A stretch of 64,000 bases of DNA from Micromonospora chalcea (GCF_002926165.1 NZ_MAGP01000035.1:51453-115452); one strand, 5' to 3'; numbered from the stretch's first letter, positions 43,904 through 55,763 are shown. A program made the numbers and translations. Notes: generated from the letters alone by a model not told the origin.

Positions 43904-43909
43904 AGACTA
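43904..43909 (-). promoter_or_regulatory. -10 element of leaderless GNAT promoter
   Basis: TAGTCT on the minus strand is 6 nt before the GTG at 43897, with CGCGCG between. Confidence 0.5.
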
Positions 43910-43970
43910 CATGTCCCAGCATCTGGAAGTGTGATCAATCTGAACTGGCCTTGCGCCGGAAGCCCTAACG

Positions 43971-43976
43971 TAGACT
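43971..43976 (+). promoter_or_regulatory. -10 element upstream of gltB
   Basis: TAGACT followed by CAATAAA; a start near 43983 would leave a 60-nt leader carrying AGGAGG before the GTG at 44043. The best -35 (TTGCGC, 43951-43956) is only 14 bp away, so it is weak and may need an activator. No GlnR-type box is obvious. Confidence 0.4.
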
Positions 43977-44042
43977 CAATAAACCGCAGAGGGCCGACGT
44001 CGTCCCCATCATGATCCATCCTGAGTGACGACAGGAGGCCCG

Positions 44043-47000
44043 GTGGCCTTTCCGTACCCTCACAGCCCGCAGTCGGCCCCACCGGCGGCCGGGCTCTACG
44101 ACCCCGCGTACGAGCATGACGCCTGCGGTGTGGCCTTCGTGGCCGACCTGCACGGGCGGCGCTCGCACCAGGTCGTCGCGAACGGCCTCGGGGCGCTGTG
44201 CCGGCTGGACCACCGGGGCGCCCGGGGCGCTGAGCACAACACCGGGGACGGCGCCGGCATCATGATCCAGGTGCCGGACGCGTTCCTGCGCGCCACCGTC
44301 GACTTCCCGCTGCCCCCGGCCGGCCAGTACGCCACCGGCCTGGTGTTCCTGCCCGACGACGACGCGGCCGAGACCCGTGCCCGCCAGGTGGTCGACAAGT
44401 ACGCGCTGGTCGAGGGCGCCGACGTGCTCGGCTGGCGCGAGGTGCCGACCGACCCGTCCGGCCTGGGCGAGACGGCGCTCGCGGCGATGCCCCGGGTCCG
44501 GCAGCTCTTCGTGGCCGCGCGCCGGCTGACCGACTCACCGGCCGGCCCGGCCGGTTCCCCGCTGACCGGGCTGGACCTGGACCGGGTGGCGTTCTGCCTG
44601 CGCAAGCAGGTCGAGCGGGAGACCGCCGAGCGGGGCGTGCCGGCGTACTTCCCGTCGCTGTCCGGCCGCACCATGGTGTGGAAGGGCATGCTCACCCCGG
44701 ACCAGCTTCCGGAGTTCTACCCGGAGCTGACCGACGAGCGGGTGGTCAGCGCCATCGCGCTGGTGCACTCGCGCTTCTCCACGAACACGTTCCCGTCCTG
44801 GCCGCTGGCGCACCCGTACCGGTTCATCGCGCACAACGGCGAGATCAACACGATTCGCGGCAACCGCAACTGGATGCAGGCCCGCGAGGCGCTGCTGCGC
44901 AGCCCGAACCTGCCCGGCAACATCCGCCGGGTCTTCCCGGTGTGCACCCCGGCCGCGTCCGACTCGGCGAACTTCGACGAGGTCCTGGAGTTGCTGCACC
45001 TGGCCGGGCGGAGCCTGCCGCACGCGGTGCTCATGATGATCCCCGAGGCGTGGGAGAACGACCCGGACATGCGCGCCGACAAGCGCGCGTTCTACCGCTT
45101 CCACGCCAGCCTGATGGAGCCGTGGGACGGCCCGGCCTCGGTCGCCTTCACCGACGGCGAGATCGTCGGCGCGGTGCTCGACCGCAACGGGCTGCGCCCG
45201 GGCCGCTGGTGGCACACCGCCGACGGGCTGGTGGTGCTTGGTAGCGAGGCGGGCGTGCTCGACCTGGACCCGTCCACCGTGATCGCCAAGGGCCGGCTCC
45301 AGCCGGGCCGGATGTTCCTGGTCGACACCGTCAACGGCCGGATCGTCTCCGACGACGAGATCAAGACCGAGCTGGCCGCCGAGCAGCCGTACCAGGAGTG
45401 GCTGCATGCGGGCCTGATCGAGCTGGACGACCTGCCGGCCCGCGAGCACATCGTCTACACCCACGACTCGGTACGCCGCCGCCAGCAGGTGTTCGGCTAC
45501 ACCGAGGAGGAGCTGAAGATCCTGCTCGGCCCGATGGCCCGCAGCGGCGCGGAGCCGATCGGCTCGATGGGCACCGACACGCCCATCGCCCCGCTGTCCA
45601 CCCGGCCGCGGCTGCTCTACGACTACTTCCATCAGCTCTTCGCGCAGGTCACCAACCCGCCGCTGGACGCCATCCGGGAGGAGCTGGTGACCAGCCTGGC
45701 GTCCACCATCGGGCCGGAGGGCAACCTGCTCGACCCGGGTCCGGCGAGCTGCCGGCAGATCGTGCTGCCGTACCCGGTGATCGACAACGACGAGCTGGCC
45801 AAGATCCTCTCCATCGACGAGGACGGCGACCTGCCCGGCTTCAAGGCGGTCCGGGTCTCCGGTCTCTACCGCCTGCGCGACGGCGGCGCCGGCATCAAGG
45901 CCCGGCTGACCGAGATCTGCCGGCACGTCTCCGAGGCGATCGAGGACGGCGTACGCATCCTGGTGCTCTCCGACCGGGACTCCAACGCCGACCTGGCCCC
46001 GATCCCGTCGCTGCTGCTCACCGCCGCGGTGCACCAGCACCTGGTACGCGAGCAGACCCGTACCCAGGTGGCGCTGGTCGTCGAGTCCGGCGACTGCCGC
46101 GAGGTGCACCACGCGGCGGTGCTGATCGGGTACGGCGCGGCGGCGGTCAACCCGTACCTGGCCTTCGAGTCGGTCGAGGACATGATCTCCACCGGCGTGC
46201 TGGCCGGCGTCGACCGGGTCAAGGCCGTCCGCAACTACGTCAAGGCGCTCGGCAAGGGCGTCCTGAAGATCATGTCCAAGATGGGCATCTCGACCGTGTC
46301 CTCGTACTGCGGCGCGCAGGTCTTCGAGGCGGTCGGCCTGGACACCCGCCTGGTCGACAGGTACTTCCGGGGCACGCCGAGCACCATCGGCGGCATCGGG
46401 CTGGCCGAGATCCACGCCGAGGTGGCGGCCCGGCACGCACGGGCCTGGCCGGCGCCGGGCGCGCAGGCCACGGACCGGCTGGAGGTCGGCGGCGAGTACC
46501 AGTGGCGCCGCGAGGGCGAGCTGCACCTGTTCAACCCGGAGACCGTCTTCCTGCTCCAGCACGCCACCCGCAGCCGCCAGTACGACGTGTTCCGGCAGTA
46601 CACCGCGAAGGTCGACGAGCTGGCCGCGCAGGCCGGCTCGCTGCGCGGGCTGTTCACGCTGCGCACCGGCGTACGACCGGCGGTGCCGCTGGACGAGGTC
46701 GAGCCGGCCAGCGAGATCGTCAAGCGCTTCGCCACCGGCGCCATGTCATACGGGTCGATCTCGGCGGAGGCGCACGAGACGCTCGCCATCGCGATGAACC
46801 GGCTCGGCGGCAAGTCCAACACCGGCGAGGGCGGCGAGGACGTCGAGCGGCTGCACGACCCGGCGCGGCGCTCCGCGGTCAAGCAGATCGCCAGCGGCCG
46901 CTTCGGCGTGACCAGTGAATACCTCGTCAACGCCGACGACCTCCAGATCAAGATGGCGCAGGGCGCGAAGCCCGGCGAGGGCGGGCAGCTACCGGGCAAC

Positions 47001-48693
47001 AAGGTCTGGCCGTGGATCGCCCGGACCCGGCACGCCACCCCCGGTGTCGGCCTGATCTCCCCGCCGCCGCACCACGACATCTACTCCATCGAGGACCTGG
47101 CCCAGCTCGTCCACGACCTGAAGTGCGTCAACCCGGCCGCCCGGGTGCACGTCAAGCTGGTCAGCGAGGTCGGCGTGGGCACCGTCGCAGCGGGCGTGGC
47201 CAAGCTCAAGGCCGACGTCATCCTGATCTCCGGCCACGACGGCGGCACCGGCGCGTCCCCGCTCAACTCGCTCAAGCACGCCGGCACGCCGTGGGAGCTG
47301 GGCCTGGCCGAGGCGCAGCAGACGCTGCTGCTGAACAAGCTGCGCGACCGGGTGACGGTGCAGGTCGACGGCCAGCTCAAGACCGGCCGGGACGTGCTGA
47401 TCGCGGCGCTGCTCGGCGCCGAGGAGTTCGGCTTCGCCACCGCCCCGCTGATCGTCGAGGGCTGCGTGATGATGCGGGTGTGCCACCTGGACACCTGTCC
47501 GGTCGGCATCGCCACCCAGAACCCGGTGCTGCGCGAGCGCTTCACCGGCCGCCCCGAGTTCGTGGAGAACTTCTTCCTCTTCCTCGCCGAGGAGGTCCGC
47601 GGCTACCTGGCCGAGCTGGGCTTCCGCAGCATCGACGAGGCGATCGGGCACACCGAGCTGCTCGACGTGGCTGGCGCGATCGACCACTGGAAGGGCCACG
47701 GGCTCGACCTGAGCCGCGTGCTGCACCTGCCCGAGCTGCCCGAGGGCGCGGCCCGCCGGGGCGTACGCGCCCAGGACCACGGCCTCGACGCGGCGCTGGA
47801 CAACCGGCTCATCGAGCTGGCCGGGCCGGCGCTGCGGGAGCGCACCCCGGTCCGGGTCGAGGTCGAGGTGCGCAACGAGCACCGCAGCGTCGGCGCGATG
47901 CTCGGCGGCGAGGTGACCCGCCGCTTCGGCGGCGCCGGCCTGCCCGACGACACGATCGAGTTCCTGCTGCGCGGCACCGCCGGCCAGTCGTTCGGCGCGT
48001 TCCTGCCGCGCGGCGTCACGCTGCGCCTGCACGGCGACGCCAACGACTACGTCGGCAAGGGACTGTCCGGCGGGCGCCTCGTGGTGCGGCCGGACGCCGA
48101 CGCGCCGTTCGTCGGCGTGGACGCCGCGCCCGGCCGCCGCGCCGAGGACCAGATCATCGCCGGCAACACCATCCTGTACGGCGCGACCGGCGGCGAGGTG
48201 TTCCTGCGCGGCCGGGTGGGGGAGCGGTTCGCGGTCCGCAACTCCGGCGCGGTGGCGGTGGTCGAGGGCCTCGGCGACCACGGCTGCGAGTACATGACCG
48301 GCGGCACCGTCGTGGTGCTCGGGCCGACCGGGCGCAACTTCGCCGCCGGCATGTCCGGCGGCACCGCGTTCGTGCACCGGCTCGACCGGCGACTGGTCAA
48401 CACCGAGCTGGTCGACCTGTCGCCGCTGCGCGACGAGGAACGCGACCGGCTGCACGAGCTGGTCCAGCGGCACTTCGCCGAGACGGACTCGGCGGTCGCC
48501 GAAGACCTGCTCAAGCGCTGGCCGCAGGCGGTGGAGGAGTTCACCGCGGTGGTGCCCCGGGACTACCGCCGGGTCATGGAGATCATGCGGGCCGCCGAAG
48601 CCGCCGGCCGAGACGTCGACGACGCGGTGATGAGCGCCCTCTCGCCCGCGCCGGTACCGCCCGCGCCCCGGGCGGTCGCCCAGGAGGTGGCTC

Positions 48694-48701
<8 letters not shown>
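44043..48701 (+). CDS. gltB: Glutamate synthase [NADPH] large subunit
   Basis: Encodes 1552 residues. The N-terminal class II glutaminase domain has the nucleophile Cys28 in EHDACGVAF, exposed after propeptide removal. A central domain and an FMN-binding domain follow ([42 protein letters not shown]). The 3Fe-4S cysteines read C-x5-C-x4-C ([12 protein letters not shown]), and the C-terminal beta-helix carries [18 protein letters not shown] repeats. It makes two glutamates from glutamine and 2-oxoglutarate. GTG 44043 is chosen over GTG 44025 because GGAGG lies 4 nt upstream of it. Confidence 0.95.
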
Positions 48702-50199
<1,498 letters not shown>

Positions 50200-50202
50200 A
50201 AG

Positions 50203-50246
50203 GAAGGGCCCCCTCTTAACGCCTCAGGTAGAGGAGGGGGCCCTTC
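50203..50246 (+). terminator. gltBD terminator, 13-bp stem, repeat-like sequence
   Basis: GAAGGGCCCCCTC (50203-50215) pairs perfectly with GAGGGGGCCCTTC (50234-50246) across an 18-nt loop, and TTAAC follows both arms. I recall this sequence as a frequent intergenic element in Micromonospora, so it may be both a terminator and a dispersed repeat. Confidence 0.75.
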
Positions 50247-50332
50247 TTAACACCCGCCGCCGCCGCGCGGCCGTCCGGGAAGGGTGGCCCAGGTCATGCC
50301 GGACGGGGCCCCGGCGGCACGACGACCGTCGT

Positions 50333-50338
50333 TAGGCT
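50333..50338 (+). promoter_or_regulatory. -10 element of leaderless promoter at 50.3 kb
   Basis: TAGGCT is 6 nt before the ATG at 50345 (GCGGCC between). Confidence 0.5.
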
Positions 50339-50344
50339 GCGGCC

Positions 50345-50872
50345 ATGGACGTCGAGGTACGCCTGCGGCGCATCCGCCGCTGGCTCTGGCTGGTGGTGGC
50401 GGGGCTCTTCCTCAGCGGGGTGACCGCGTTCCCGCTGGAGGTCGAGGTGCGCTGGCTGCTGGCGGCGTCCGACCCGCTCGCCGGGCAGTTTCCGGCGCTG
50501 GTCGACTGGATCGAGCGGGTCCACGTCGGACTGGTGGCGGCCGGTGAGGACTACCCGTTCCTGCGGTACGGCACCGACTGGCTGGCCTTCGCGCACCTGG
50601 TGCTCGCGGTGGCGTTCTGGGGGCCGCTGCGTGACCCGGTCCGCAACGTGTGGGTGGTCCAGGTCGGAATGATCGCCTGCGCCGGCATCGTGCCGCTGGC
50701 GGTGATCTGCGGTCCGATCCGGGACATCCCCTGGTTCTGGACGCTCGTCGACCTCTCGTTCGCGGTCGGCGCGTTCCCGCCGCTCTGGTTCGCCTACCGC
50801 CACATCCGCGCGATCGAGGCGGCGCAGCCTTGGACGGCGTCGACTGCGGCACCCGTGCCGACCGCCGGTTGA
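50345..50872 (+). CDS. Conserved membrane protein of unknown function
   Basis: Encodes 175 residues with four hydrophobic segments (approximately residues 12-30, 78-95, 104-122, 130-148). The arrangement WLWLVVAGLFLSGVTAFPLEVE at the N-terminus and FLRYGTDWLAFAHLVLAVAFWGPLRDPVRN in the middle recurs in uncharacterised bacterial membrane proteins. No transporter or enzyme motif is evident. Expressed from its own leaderless promoter. A strong hairpin separates it from the convergent peptidase gene. Confidence 0.78.
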   Translation: MDVEVRLRRIRRWLWLVVAGLFLSGVTAFPLEVEVRWLLAASDPLAGQFPALVDWIERVHVGLVAAGEDYPFLRYGTDWLAFAHLVLAVAFWGPLRDPVRNVWVVQVGMIACAGIVPLAVICGPIRDIPWFWTLVDLSFAVGAFPPLWFAYRHIRAIEAAQPWTASTAAPVPTAG

Positions 50873-50876
50873 CCGG

Positions 50877-50917
50877 CCGGCCGGGCCGCCCCCGTGGTGG
50901 GGGAGCGGCCCGGCCGG
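50877..50917. terminator. Bidirectional terminator between convergent genes
   Basis: CCGGCCGGGCCGC (50877-50889) pairs with GCGGCCCGGCCGG (50905-50917), extended by inner CCCC/GGGG around GTGGT. Confidence 0.75.
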
Positions 50918-50924
50918 CGCCCGG

Positions 50925-52460
50925 TCAGCGGCCGAGCAGGTCGTGCGCCGCGCGGATCTTCGTCCACGAGGCCGGCTGCGCCGGTGCGGCGCTCGTCCGC
51001 GCGGCGGCGGTCACGTCGGGGCGGCCGGGCGTGAACAGCCAGGTGGTGAACACCGCGTCGAGGTCCCGCCCGGAGATCCGCTCGGCGAGCGCCTGGAACT
51101 GCGCGACGGTGCCGTTGGCGTACTGCCGCTTGGCCGTCCAGGTGCGCAGGATGCGGAAGAACGCGGCGTCGCCGACGGCGAGCCGGATCTGGTGCAGCGC
51201 CATCGCGCCCCGGTCGTAGACGGCGTCGTCGAAGATCCCGCTCGGGCCCGGGTCGCCGGGGCGCACCTGCCAGAACTCGGAGTCGGCCGGGTAGCTGTCG
51301 TAGGTGAAGTCGAACAGTTCCTGCGCGGTGCCCTCGCCCTGCTCCTCGGACCAGAGCCACTCGGCGTACGAGGCGAAGCCCTCGTTGAGCCAGATGTGCC
51401 GCCAGTCCGCCACCGACACCGAGTCGCCGAACCACTGGTGGGCGTTCTCGTGCACCACCACGTACGGGTTGGCGCCGCGCCGCCAGAAGCCGGGGCCGTA
51501 CACCGGGCGGGTCTGTGTCTCCAGCGCGAAGCCGATGCCGTCGACCGGCCCGGCCACGCCGCCCTGCGCCTCGAACGGGTACGGGCCGAACAGCCCGCTC
51601 TCCCAGTCGACGATCTCGGCGGTGCGTTCGATGCTGGCCCGCGCGGCGGGCAGGCGCTCGCCGAGCGTGGTGCTGTACGCGTTCACCACCGGCTGGCCGT
51701 TCGGCGCGACGTCGGTGACGATGTCGTACTGCCCGATGGCCAGGAACGCCTGGTACGTGGCGCCGGGCTTGACGCTGCGCCAGCTCCACCGGGTGCGGTT
51801 GCCGGCCTCGGGCAGCGGGTCGCGCGGCTGCACGCCGTTGCTGATCACCTCGACGCCGGTCGGCACCGAGACGGAGATGTCCCAGGTGGCCTTGTCCTTC
51901 GGGTGGTCGTTGCTCGGGTACCACCACCAGGCCGACTCGGGCTCGTTGACGGCGAGCGCCCCGTCGGCGGTACGGGTCCACGCCGTGTAGCCCTGGACCG
52001 TGGTCTGCGACGGCACGCCCGCGTACTTCACCACGACGGTGAGCTGCTGCCCCTTGGTCAGCGGCTGGGCCGGGGTGATCACCAGCTCGTGGTCGCCGGC
52101 CCGGGTGTACGTGGCGACCCAGCCGTTAACGCGCACCGACTCGACGGCAAGGACGAAGTCCAGGTTGAACCGGGACAGGTCCTTGGTGGCGGTGGCCAGG
52201 ATCGTGGTGGTGCCGGTGAGCCGGTCGGTGGCCGGCTCGTAGCGCAGCCGGATGTCGTAGTGCCCGACGTCGTAGCCGCCGTTGCCGTAGTCGGGGAAGT
52301 AGCTGTCACCCAGCCCGGGGCTGCCGGGCGTCGGGGTGGCCGCCGCGGGTTGCGGCCGGCCCCATCCGGCCGGGGCGGCCTGGCCGGGTGATCCGGTCAC
52401 TGTGGTGCCGGCCGCGGTGAGGGTCAGGGCGGCGATGGCCGCCGTGAGTGCGCGTCGCAC
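50925..52460 (-). CDS. Secreted M1-family zinc metallopeptidase
   Basis: Encodes 511 residues. The signal peptide is AAIAALTLTAAGTTVTGSPGQAA, cleaved near residue 29. An N-terminal beta-saddle domain precedes the gluzincin core: HENAHQWFGD holds the HExxH zinc motif (H-E-N-A-H) and NEGFASYAEWLW the third ligand Glu, 18 residues on. The Gly-x-Met-Glu-Asn exopeptidase motif is not intact; the region reads EAQGGVAGPVDGIGFALE. It lacks the long C-terminal domain of PepN, so it is the short, actinobacterial secreted form. GTG 52460 has GGAGGGAG 6 nt upstream. Confidence 0.9.
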   Translation of the reverse strand: MRRALTAAIAALTLTAAGTTVTGSPGQAAPAGWGRPQPAAATPTPGSPGLGDSYFPDYGNGGYDVGHYDIRLRYEPATDRLTGTTTILATATKDLSRFNLDFVLAVESVRVNGWVATYTRAGDHELVITPAQPLTKGQQLTVVVKYAGVPSQTTVQGYTAWTRTADGALAVNEPESAWWWYPSNDHPKDKATWDISVSVPTGVEVISNGVQPRDPLPEAGNRTRWSWRSVKPGATYQAFLAIGQYDIVTDVAPNGQPVVNAYSTTLGERLPAARASIERTAEIVDWESGLFGPYPFEAQGGVAGPVDGIGFALETQTRPVYGPGFWRRGANPYVVVHENAHQWFGDSVSVADWRHIWLNEGFASYAEWLWSEEQGEGTAQELFDFTYDSYPADSEFWQVRPGDPGPSGIFDDAVYDRGAMALHQIRLAVGDAAFFRILRTWTAKRQYANGTVAQFQALAERISGRDLDAVFTTWLFTPGRPDVTAAARTSAAPAQPASWTKIRAAHDLLGR

Positions 52461-52655
52461 GGGGGACTCCCTCCGTCGGGTGTCGTCACCGCCAAGCTAA
52501 TCGACGCATGTGAACGCATCTGTCCCGTCCGGCCGATCTCGGCTATTCAATTTCGGCAAATGTTTCGATAGCATTACCGACCAGTAACAGCACCGATCCC
52601 TCGGCCACGCGCGCGGTCAACGGGCTCCACCACCCTGCCCCGTGGAGGCTCTGCC

Positions 52656-53441
52656 ATGCCCCGTCGCGTCCGTACCGTGTTCGCCGCCGTCCTGGCGGCC
52701 GTCCTCGGCGCCGTGCTCCTGCCCGGCGCCGCCCGGGCGGCCACCGTCAACTACGTCGCCCTCGGCGACTCCTACTCCTCCGGGGTCGGCGCCGGCCCGT
52801 ACGACCTGTCCACCTGCCTGCGCAGCCAGAAGTCGTACGCCCCGCTCTGGGCCGCCGCCCACTCGGTCACCAGCTTCAAGTTCCCGGCCTGCGGCGGCGC
52901 GGTCACCGCCGACGTGCTGAACAACCAGGTCGGCCAGCTCAGCAGCAGCACCACGCTGGTGACCATCACCATCGGCGGCAACGACGCCGGCTTCGCCGAC
53001 GTGATGACCAGTTGCCGGTTCGGCAGCACGTCGAGCTGCGAGAGCGCGGTCAACGAGTCGAAGGCGTTCGCCACCGCGACGCTGCCCGCCCGGCTCGACG
53101 CCACGTACACCGCGATCCGCAACCGGGCCCCGAACGCCCGGCTGGTGGTGCTCGGCTACCCGCGGCTGTTCGAGACCGGCTCCTGCGGCCTGCTCGCCAT
53201 GAGCAGCTACAAGCGCACCATCCTCAACCAGGCCGCCGACACGCTCAACGGCGTCATCTCCGGCCGGGCCGCCGCGGCCGGGGGCACGTTCGTCGACGCG
53301 CGGCCGTTCTTCGCCGGGCACGGCGTGTGCGCCGCCGACCCGTGGATCCGTGACGTCAGCGGCGTGATCGAGGCGTACCACCCGAACGCCAGCGGCTACC
53401 GCTACGGCTACCTGGCCGCGCTGACCGCCGCCATCGGCTGA
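52656..53441 (+). CDS. Secreted SGNH/GDSL esterase-lipase
   Basis: Encodes 261 residues. The Sec signal peptide ends at ARA (about residue 28). Block I is GDSYSSG with nucleophile Ser, block III is GGNDAGF, and block V is YHPNASGYR with catalytic His near the C-terminus. Six or more Cys suggest disulfides, as in Streptomyces SGNH lipases of the SCO1725/SCO7513 type. Likely hydrolyses esters outside the cell. GGAGG is 7 nt before the ATG. Upstream 195 bp are notably AT-richer, with a TAGCAT -10 near 52574; a 15-bp-stem terminator follows. Confidence 0.92.
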   Translation: MPRRVRTVFAAVLAAVLGAVLLPGAARAATVNYVALGDSYSSGVGAGPYDLSTCLRSQKSYAPLWAAAHSVTSFKFPACGGAVTADVLNNQVGQLSSSTTLVTITIGGNDAGFADVMTSCRFGSTSSCESAVNESKAFATATLPARLDATYTAIRNRAPNARLVVLGYPRLFETGSCGLLAMSSYKRTILNQAADTLNGVISGRAAAAGGTFVDARPFFAGHGVCAADPWIRDVSGVIEAYHPNASGYRYGYLAALTAAIG

Positions 53442-53452
53442 CCGGCACGGCG

Positions 53453-53488
53453 AAGCCCCGCCCGGCACCGGCGCCGGGCGGGGCTTCC
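53453..53488. terminator. Terminator with 15-bp stem between esterase and MFS genes
   Basis: GAAGCCCCGCCCGGC (53453-53467) pairs perfectly with GCCGGGCGGGGCTTC (53474-53488) around a 6-nt loop. It lies between convergent genes. Confidence 0.8.
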
Positions 53489-53507
53489 GTCCGCGTACCC
53501 CATGGGG

Positions 53508-54962
53508 TCAGCGGGCCGGGACCAGCTCCGGCGCCGGCGCCAGGTCCGGCACCGCCGGCCCGATCCGTCGCCGCGGCCACCGGCGGCGGCCGGAGGGTAC
53601 GGCGAGCGCGGCCAGCGCCGCGGCCACCGAGATGCCGGTGAGCAGCAGGAAGCCCGCCGTGAAACCGGCCTCCCGGGGCAGCCCGCTCGGCTGCGGATTC
53701 GCGGTGATCACGGCACTGGCGAGCGCCGCGCCGATCGCGCCGCCGATGGTACGGATGTTGGCGTTCATGCCGGTCGCCGCGCCGGTCTGCCCGGCCGGCA
53801 CGTTCGCCACGATCAGGTTGGCCATCGAGGCGAACGCCAGCCCGATGCCGAGGCCGACCAGGCCACCGGCGACACCGACCTGCCAGCGGGTGTCGTGCGC
53901 GACGGTCAGCATGGCGGCGGCCGCGACGTTGAACACCGCGCCGGTGCTCAGCTGCGCCTTGGCGCTGAACCGGGACTGCAGCCGTCCGGCCAGCAGGCCG
54001 GCCACGAACATGCCGACGAGCATCGGCAGCATCAGCAGCCCGGCCTGGGTGACGCTGGCGCCGAAGCCGTAGCCGGCGCTGGTCGGGATCTGCGCGAACT
54101 GCGGCAGGAAGGCGTAGACGGCGAACATCGAGGCGCCGTAGAGCAACCCCACGAGGTTCGTGGTCCAGACCGCCGGCAGGCGCATCATCCGCAGGTCGAT
54201 CAGCGGGTTCGCGGCCCGCGCCTCGGTCGCCAGCCAGGCGACCGCGAGCACCGCGGCCAGCGCCAGCAGGCCGACCACCCGGCCGGAGCCCCAACCCCAC
54301 GCGGCGCCCTTGCTGACCGGCAGCAGCAGCGCCACCAGCCAGCCGGACAGGAGTACGGCGCTGAGCCAGTTGATCCGGCCCGGGGTGCGTACCGGCGAGC
54401 GCGGCACGAACCGGTGCGCGGCGAGCGCGGTCAGGCCGACCACCACCAGCGGGATCCAGAACAGCCACCGGTAGCCCAGCGTGGCCACGATCGGCCCGGC
54501 CAGCACCACGCCCAGCCCGCCGCCGACTGCGACGACCGCGGAGATCGAAGCCACCGCCGAGCTGACCCGGGCGGCCGGGAACTCGTCGCGGATGATGCCG
54601 AACGACAGCGGGAAGACGGCGCCGCCGATGCCCTGCACCACGCGGGCGGCGATCAACACGCCGATGCTGGGGGCGACGGCCGCCAGCAGGCAGCCCAGCG
54701 CCAGTGCGGCGAGCGAGAAGACGAGCGTCTTCTCCTTGCCGACCATGTCGCCGATGCGGCCGACGATCGGCGTGAAGACGGACGCGGAGAGCAGGTAGGC
54801 GGTGAGGACCCAGGTCACCGTGTTGGGCGAGGTGTGGAGGTCGTGCTGGATGGTGGGCAGCACCGGCGTGATCAGCGACTGGAGCATCGCGAAGAATCCG
54901 GTGCCGGCGGCCAGCACGAGGAAGGTGAGCCGGCGCGAGCCGCGCCGGGTTGAGTGGATCAT
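53508..54962 (-). CDS. MFS drug exporter, DHA2 (14-helix) type
   Basis: Encodes 484 residues with about 14 transmembrane helices. Motif A appears as GRIGDMVGKEKT after helix 2, and motif C-like GGGLGVVLAGPI in helix 5. The DHA2 family exports drugs or metabolites by proton antiport. ATG 54962 is chosen because GGGGAG lies 9 nt upstream and the first helix starts soon after. A longer frame to 55091 would run through the operators. Divergent from and presumably controlled by the TetR regulator at 55145. Confidence 0.9.
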   Translation of the reverse strand: MIHSTRRGSRRLTFLVLAAGTGFFAMLQSLITPVLPTIQHDLHTSPNTVTWVLTAYLLSASVFTPIVGRIGDMVGKEKTLVFSLAALALGCLLAAVAPSIGVLIAARVVQGIGGAVFPLSFGIIRDEFPAARVSSAVASISAVVAVGGGLGVVLAGPIVATLGYRWLFWIPLVVVGLTALAAHRFVPRSPVRTPGRINWLSAVLLSGWLVALLLPVSKGAAWGWGSGRVVGLLALAAVLAVAWLATEARAANPLIDLRMMRLPAVWTTNLVGLLYGASMFAVYAFLPQFAQIPTSAGYGFGASVTQAGLLMLPMLVGMFVAGLLAGRLQSRFSAKAQLSTGAVFNVAAAAMLTVAHDTRWQVGVAGGLVGLGIGLAFASMANLIVANVPAGQTGAATGMNANIRTIGGAIGAALASAVITANPQPSGLPREAGFTAGFLLLTGISVAAALAALAVPSGRRRWPRRRIGPAVPDLAPAPELVPAR

Positions 54963-55048
54963 GTGGGACGACTCCCCGTTCGGTACGAGACTGGTGGCCG
55001 CTCGCGCGGTCCTGCGGCGGTGGCGGCCGGACGTCCGGAGTAAGCTAT

Positions 55049-55120
55049 CCGGAGGGGTGGCTCCGGTCAGCAACCGGAGGCTTGCCTCCATTAACTTAGC
55101 GGAGGGTTGCCTCCGGTTGC
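55049..55120. promoter_or_regulatory. Three tandem palindromes at exact 25-bp spacing: TetR operators
   Basis: CCGGAG-n6-CTCCGG (55049-55066), GGAGGC-TT-GCCTCC (55076-55089) and CGGAGGGTTGCCTCCG (55100-55115) have centres at 55057.5, 55082.5 and 55107.5, exactly 25 bp apart. The outer arms GCAACCGGAGGC (55070-55081) and GCCTCCGGTTGC (55109-55120) are also perfect inverted complements. They fill the gap between the divergent MFS exporter and TetR genes. Confidence 0.7.
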
Positions 55121-55144
55121 AAGACGGAAGGGGTGACGCGGGTC

Positions 55145-55726
55145 ATGACCGACGCCGACGTGCCCGGTGAGGTCTTCTCCCGCCGCCCGAAACGGGCCGA
55201 CGCCCGCCGCAACTACGACGCGCTCATCGCCGCCGCCCGTGAGGTCTTCGGCGAGCACGGCGCGGGCGCGTCGCTGGAGGAGATCGCCCGCCGGGCCGGC
55301 GTGGGCATCGGCACGCTCTACCGCAACTTCCCCCACCGGCGTGACCTGTTCGAGGCGGTCTACGTCGAGGAGGTGCGCGCGCTCAGTGCCTCCGCCGCCG
55401 ACCTGGCCGACGAGCCGCCCTGGGACGCCCTCGTCGGCTGGCTGCACCGGTTCGTCGCCTACGTGGCCACCAAGCGGGCGCTGGCCGAGGAACTGGTGCA
55501 CGACTCCGAGGTGTTCCGCAGCTGCCGCACCGAGATCTACGCGACCGGCGAGCCGCTGCTGCGCCGCGCCCAGGAGGCCGGAGCCGCCCGGCCGGACGCC
55601 GGCTTCGACGACGTGATCCGGCTGATCAGCGGGCTGGCCGCGTACCAGTTCCCGGACCCGGCCCAGCGCGACCGCGTCCTGGCCATCGCGCTGGACGGCC
55701 TGCGCCCGCCGGCCCGTGTGACCTGA
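55145..55726 (+). CDS. TetR/AcrR family regulator of the divergent MFS exporter
   Basis: Encodes 193 residues. The HTH reads ALIAAAREVFGEHGAGASLEEIARRAGVGIGTLYRNFPHRRDLF, with the TetR_N ending YRNFPHRRDLF. The C-terminal ligand domain is divergent. Start ATG 55145 is favoured; an in-frame GTG at 55133 abuts the GGAAGGG and has no spacing. It should repress the exporter and itself by binding the three phased palindromes, and release when a drug or metabolite binds. Confidence 0.9.
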   Translation: MTDADVPGEVFSRRPKRADARRNYDALIAAAREVFGEHGAGASLEEIARRAGVGIGTLYRNFPHRRDLFEAVYVEEVRALSASAADLADEPPWDALVGWLHRFVAYVATKRALAEELVHDSEVFRSCRTEIYATGEPLLRRAQEAGAARPDAGFDDVIRLISGLAAYQFPDPAQRDRVLAIALDGLRPPARVT

Positions 55727-55763
55727 TACGTCTCGTCGCCCGGCCGTCTGTCGACGTGACGCA

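Noticed and set aside
54963..55091. Extending the MFS protein 43 residues upstream
   Set aside because: The extension crosses the TetR operators and lacks conserved sequence. ATG 54962 has a good ribosome site.
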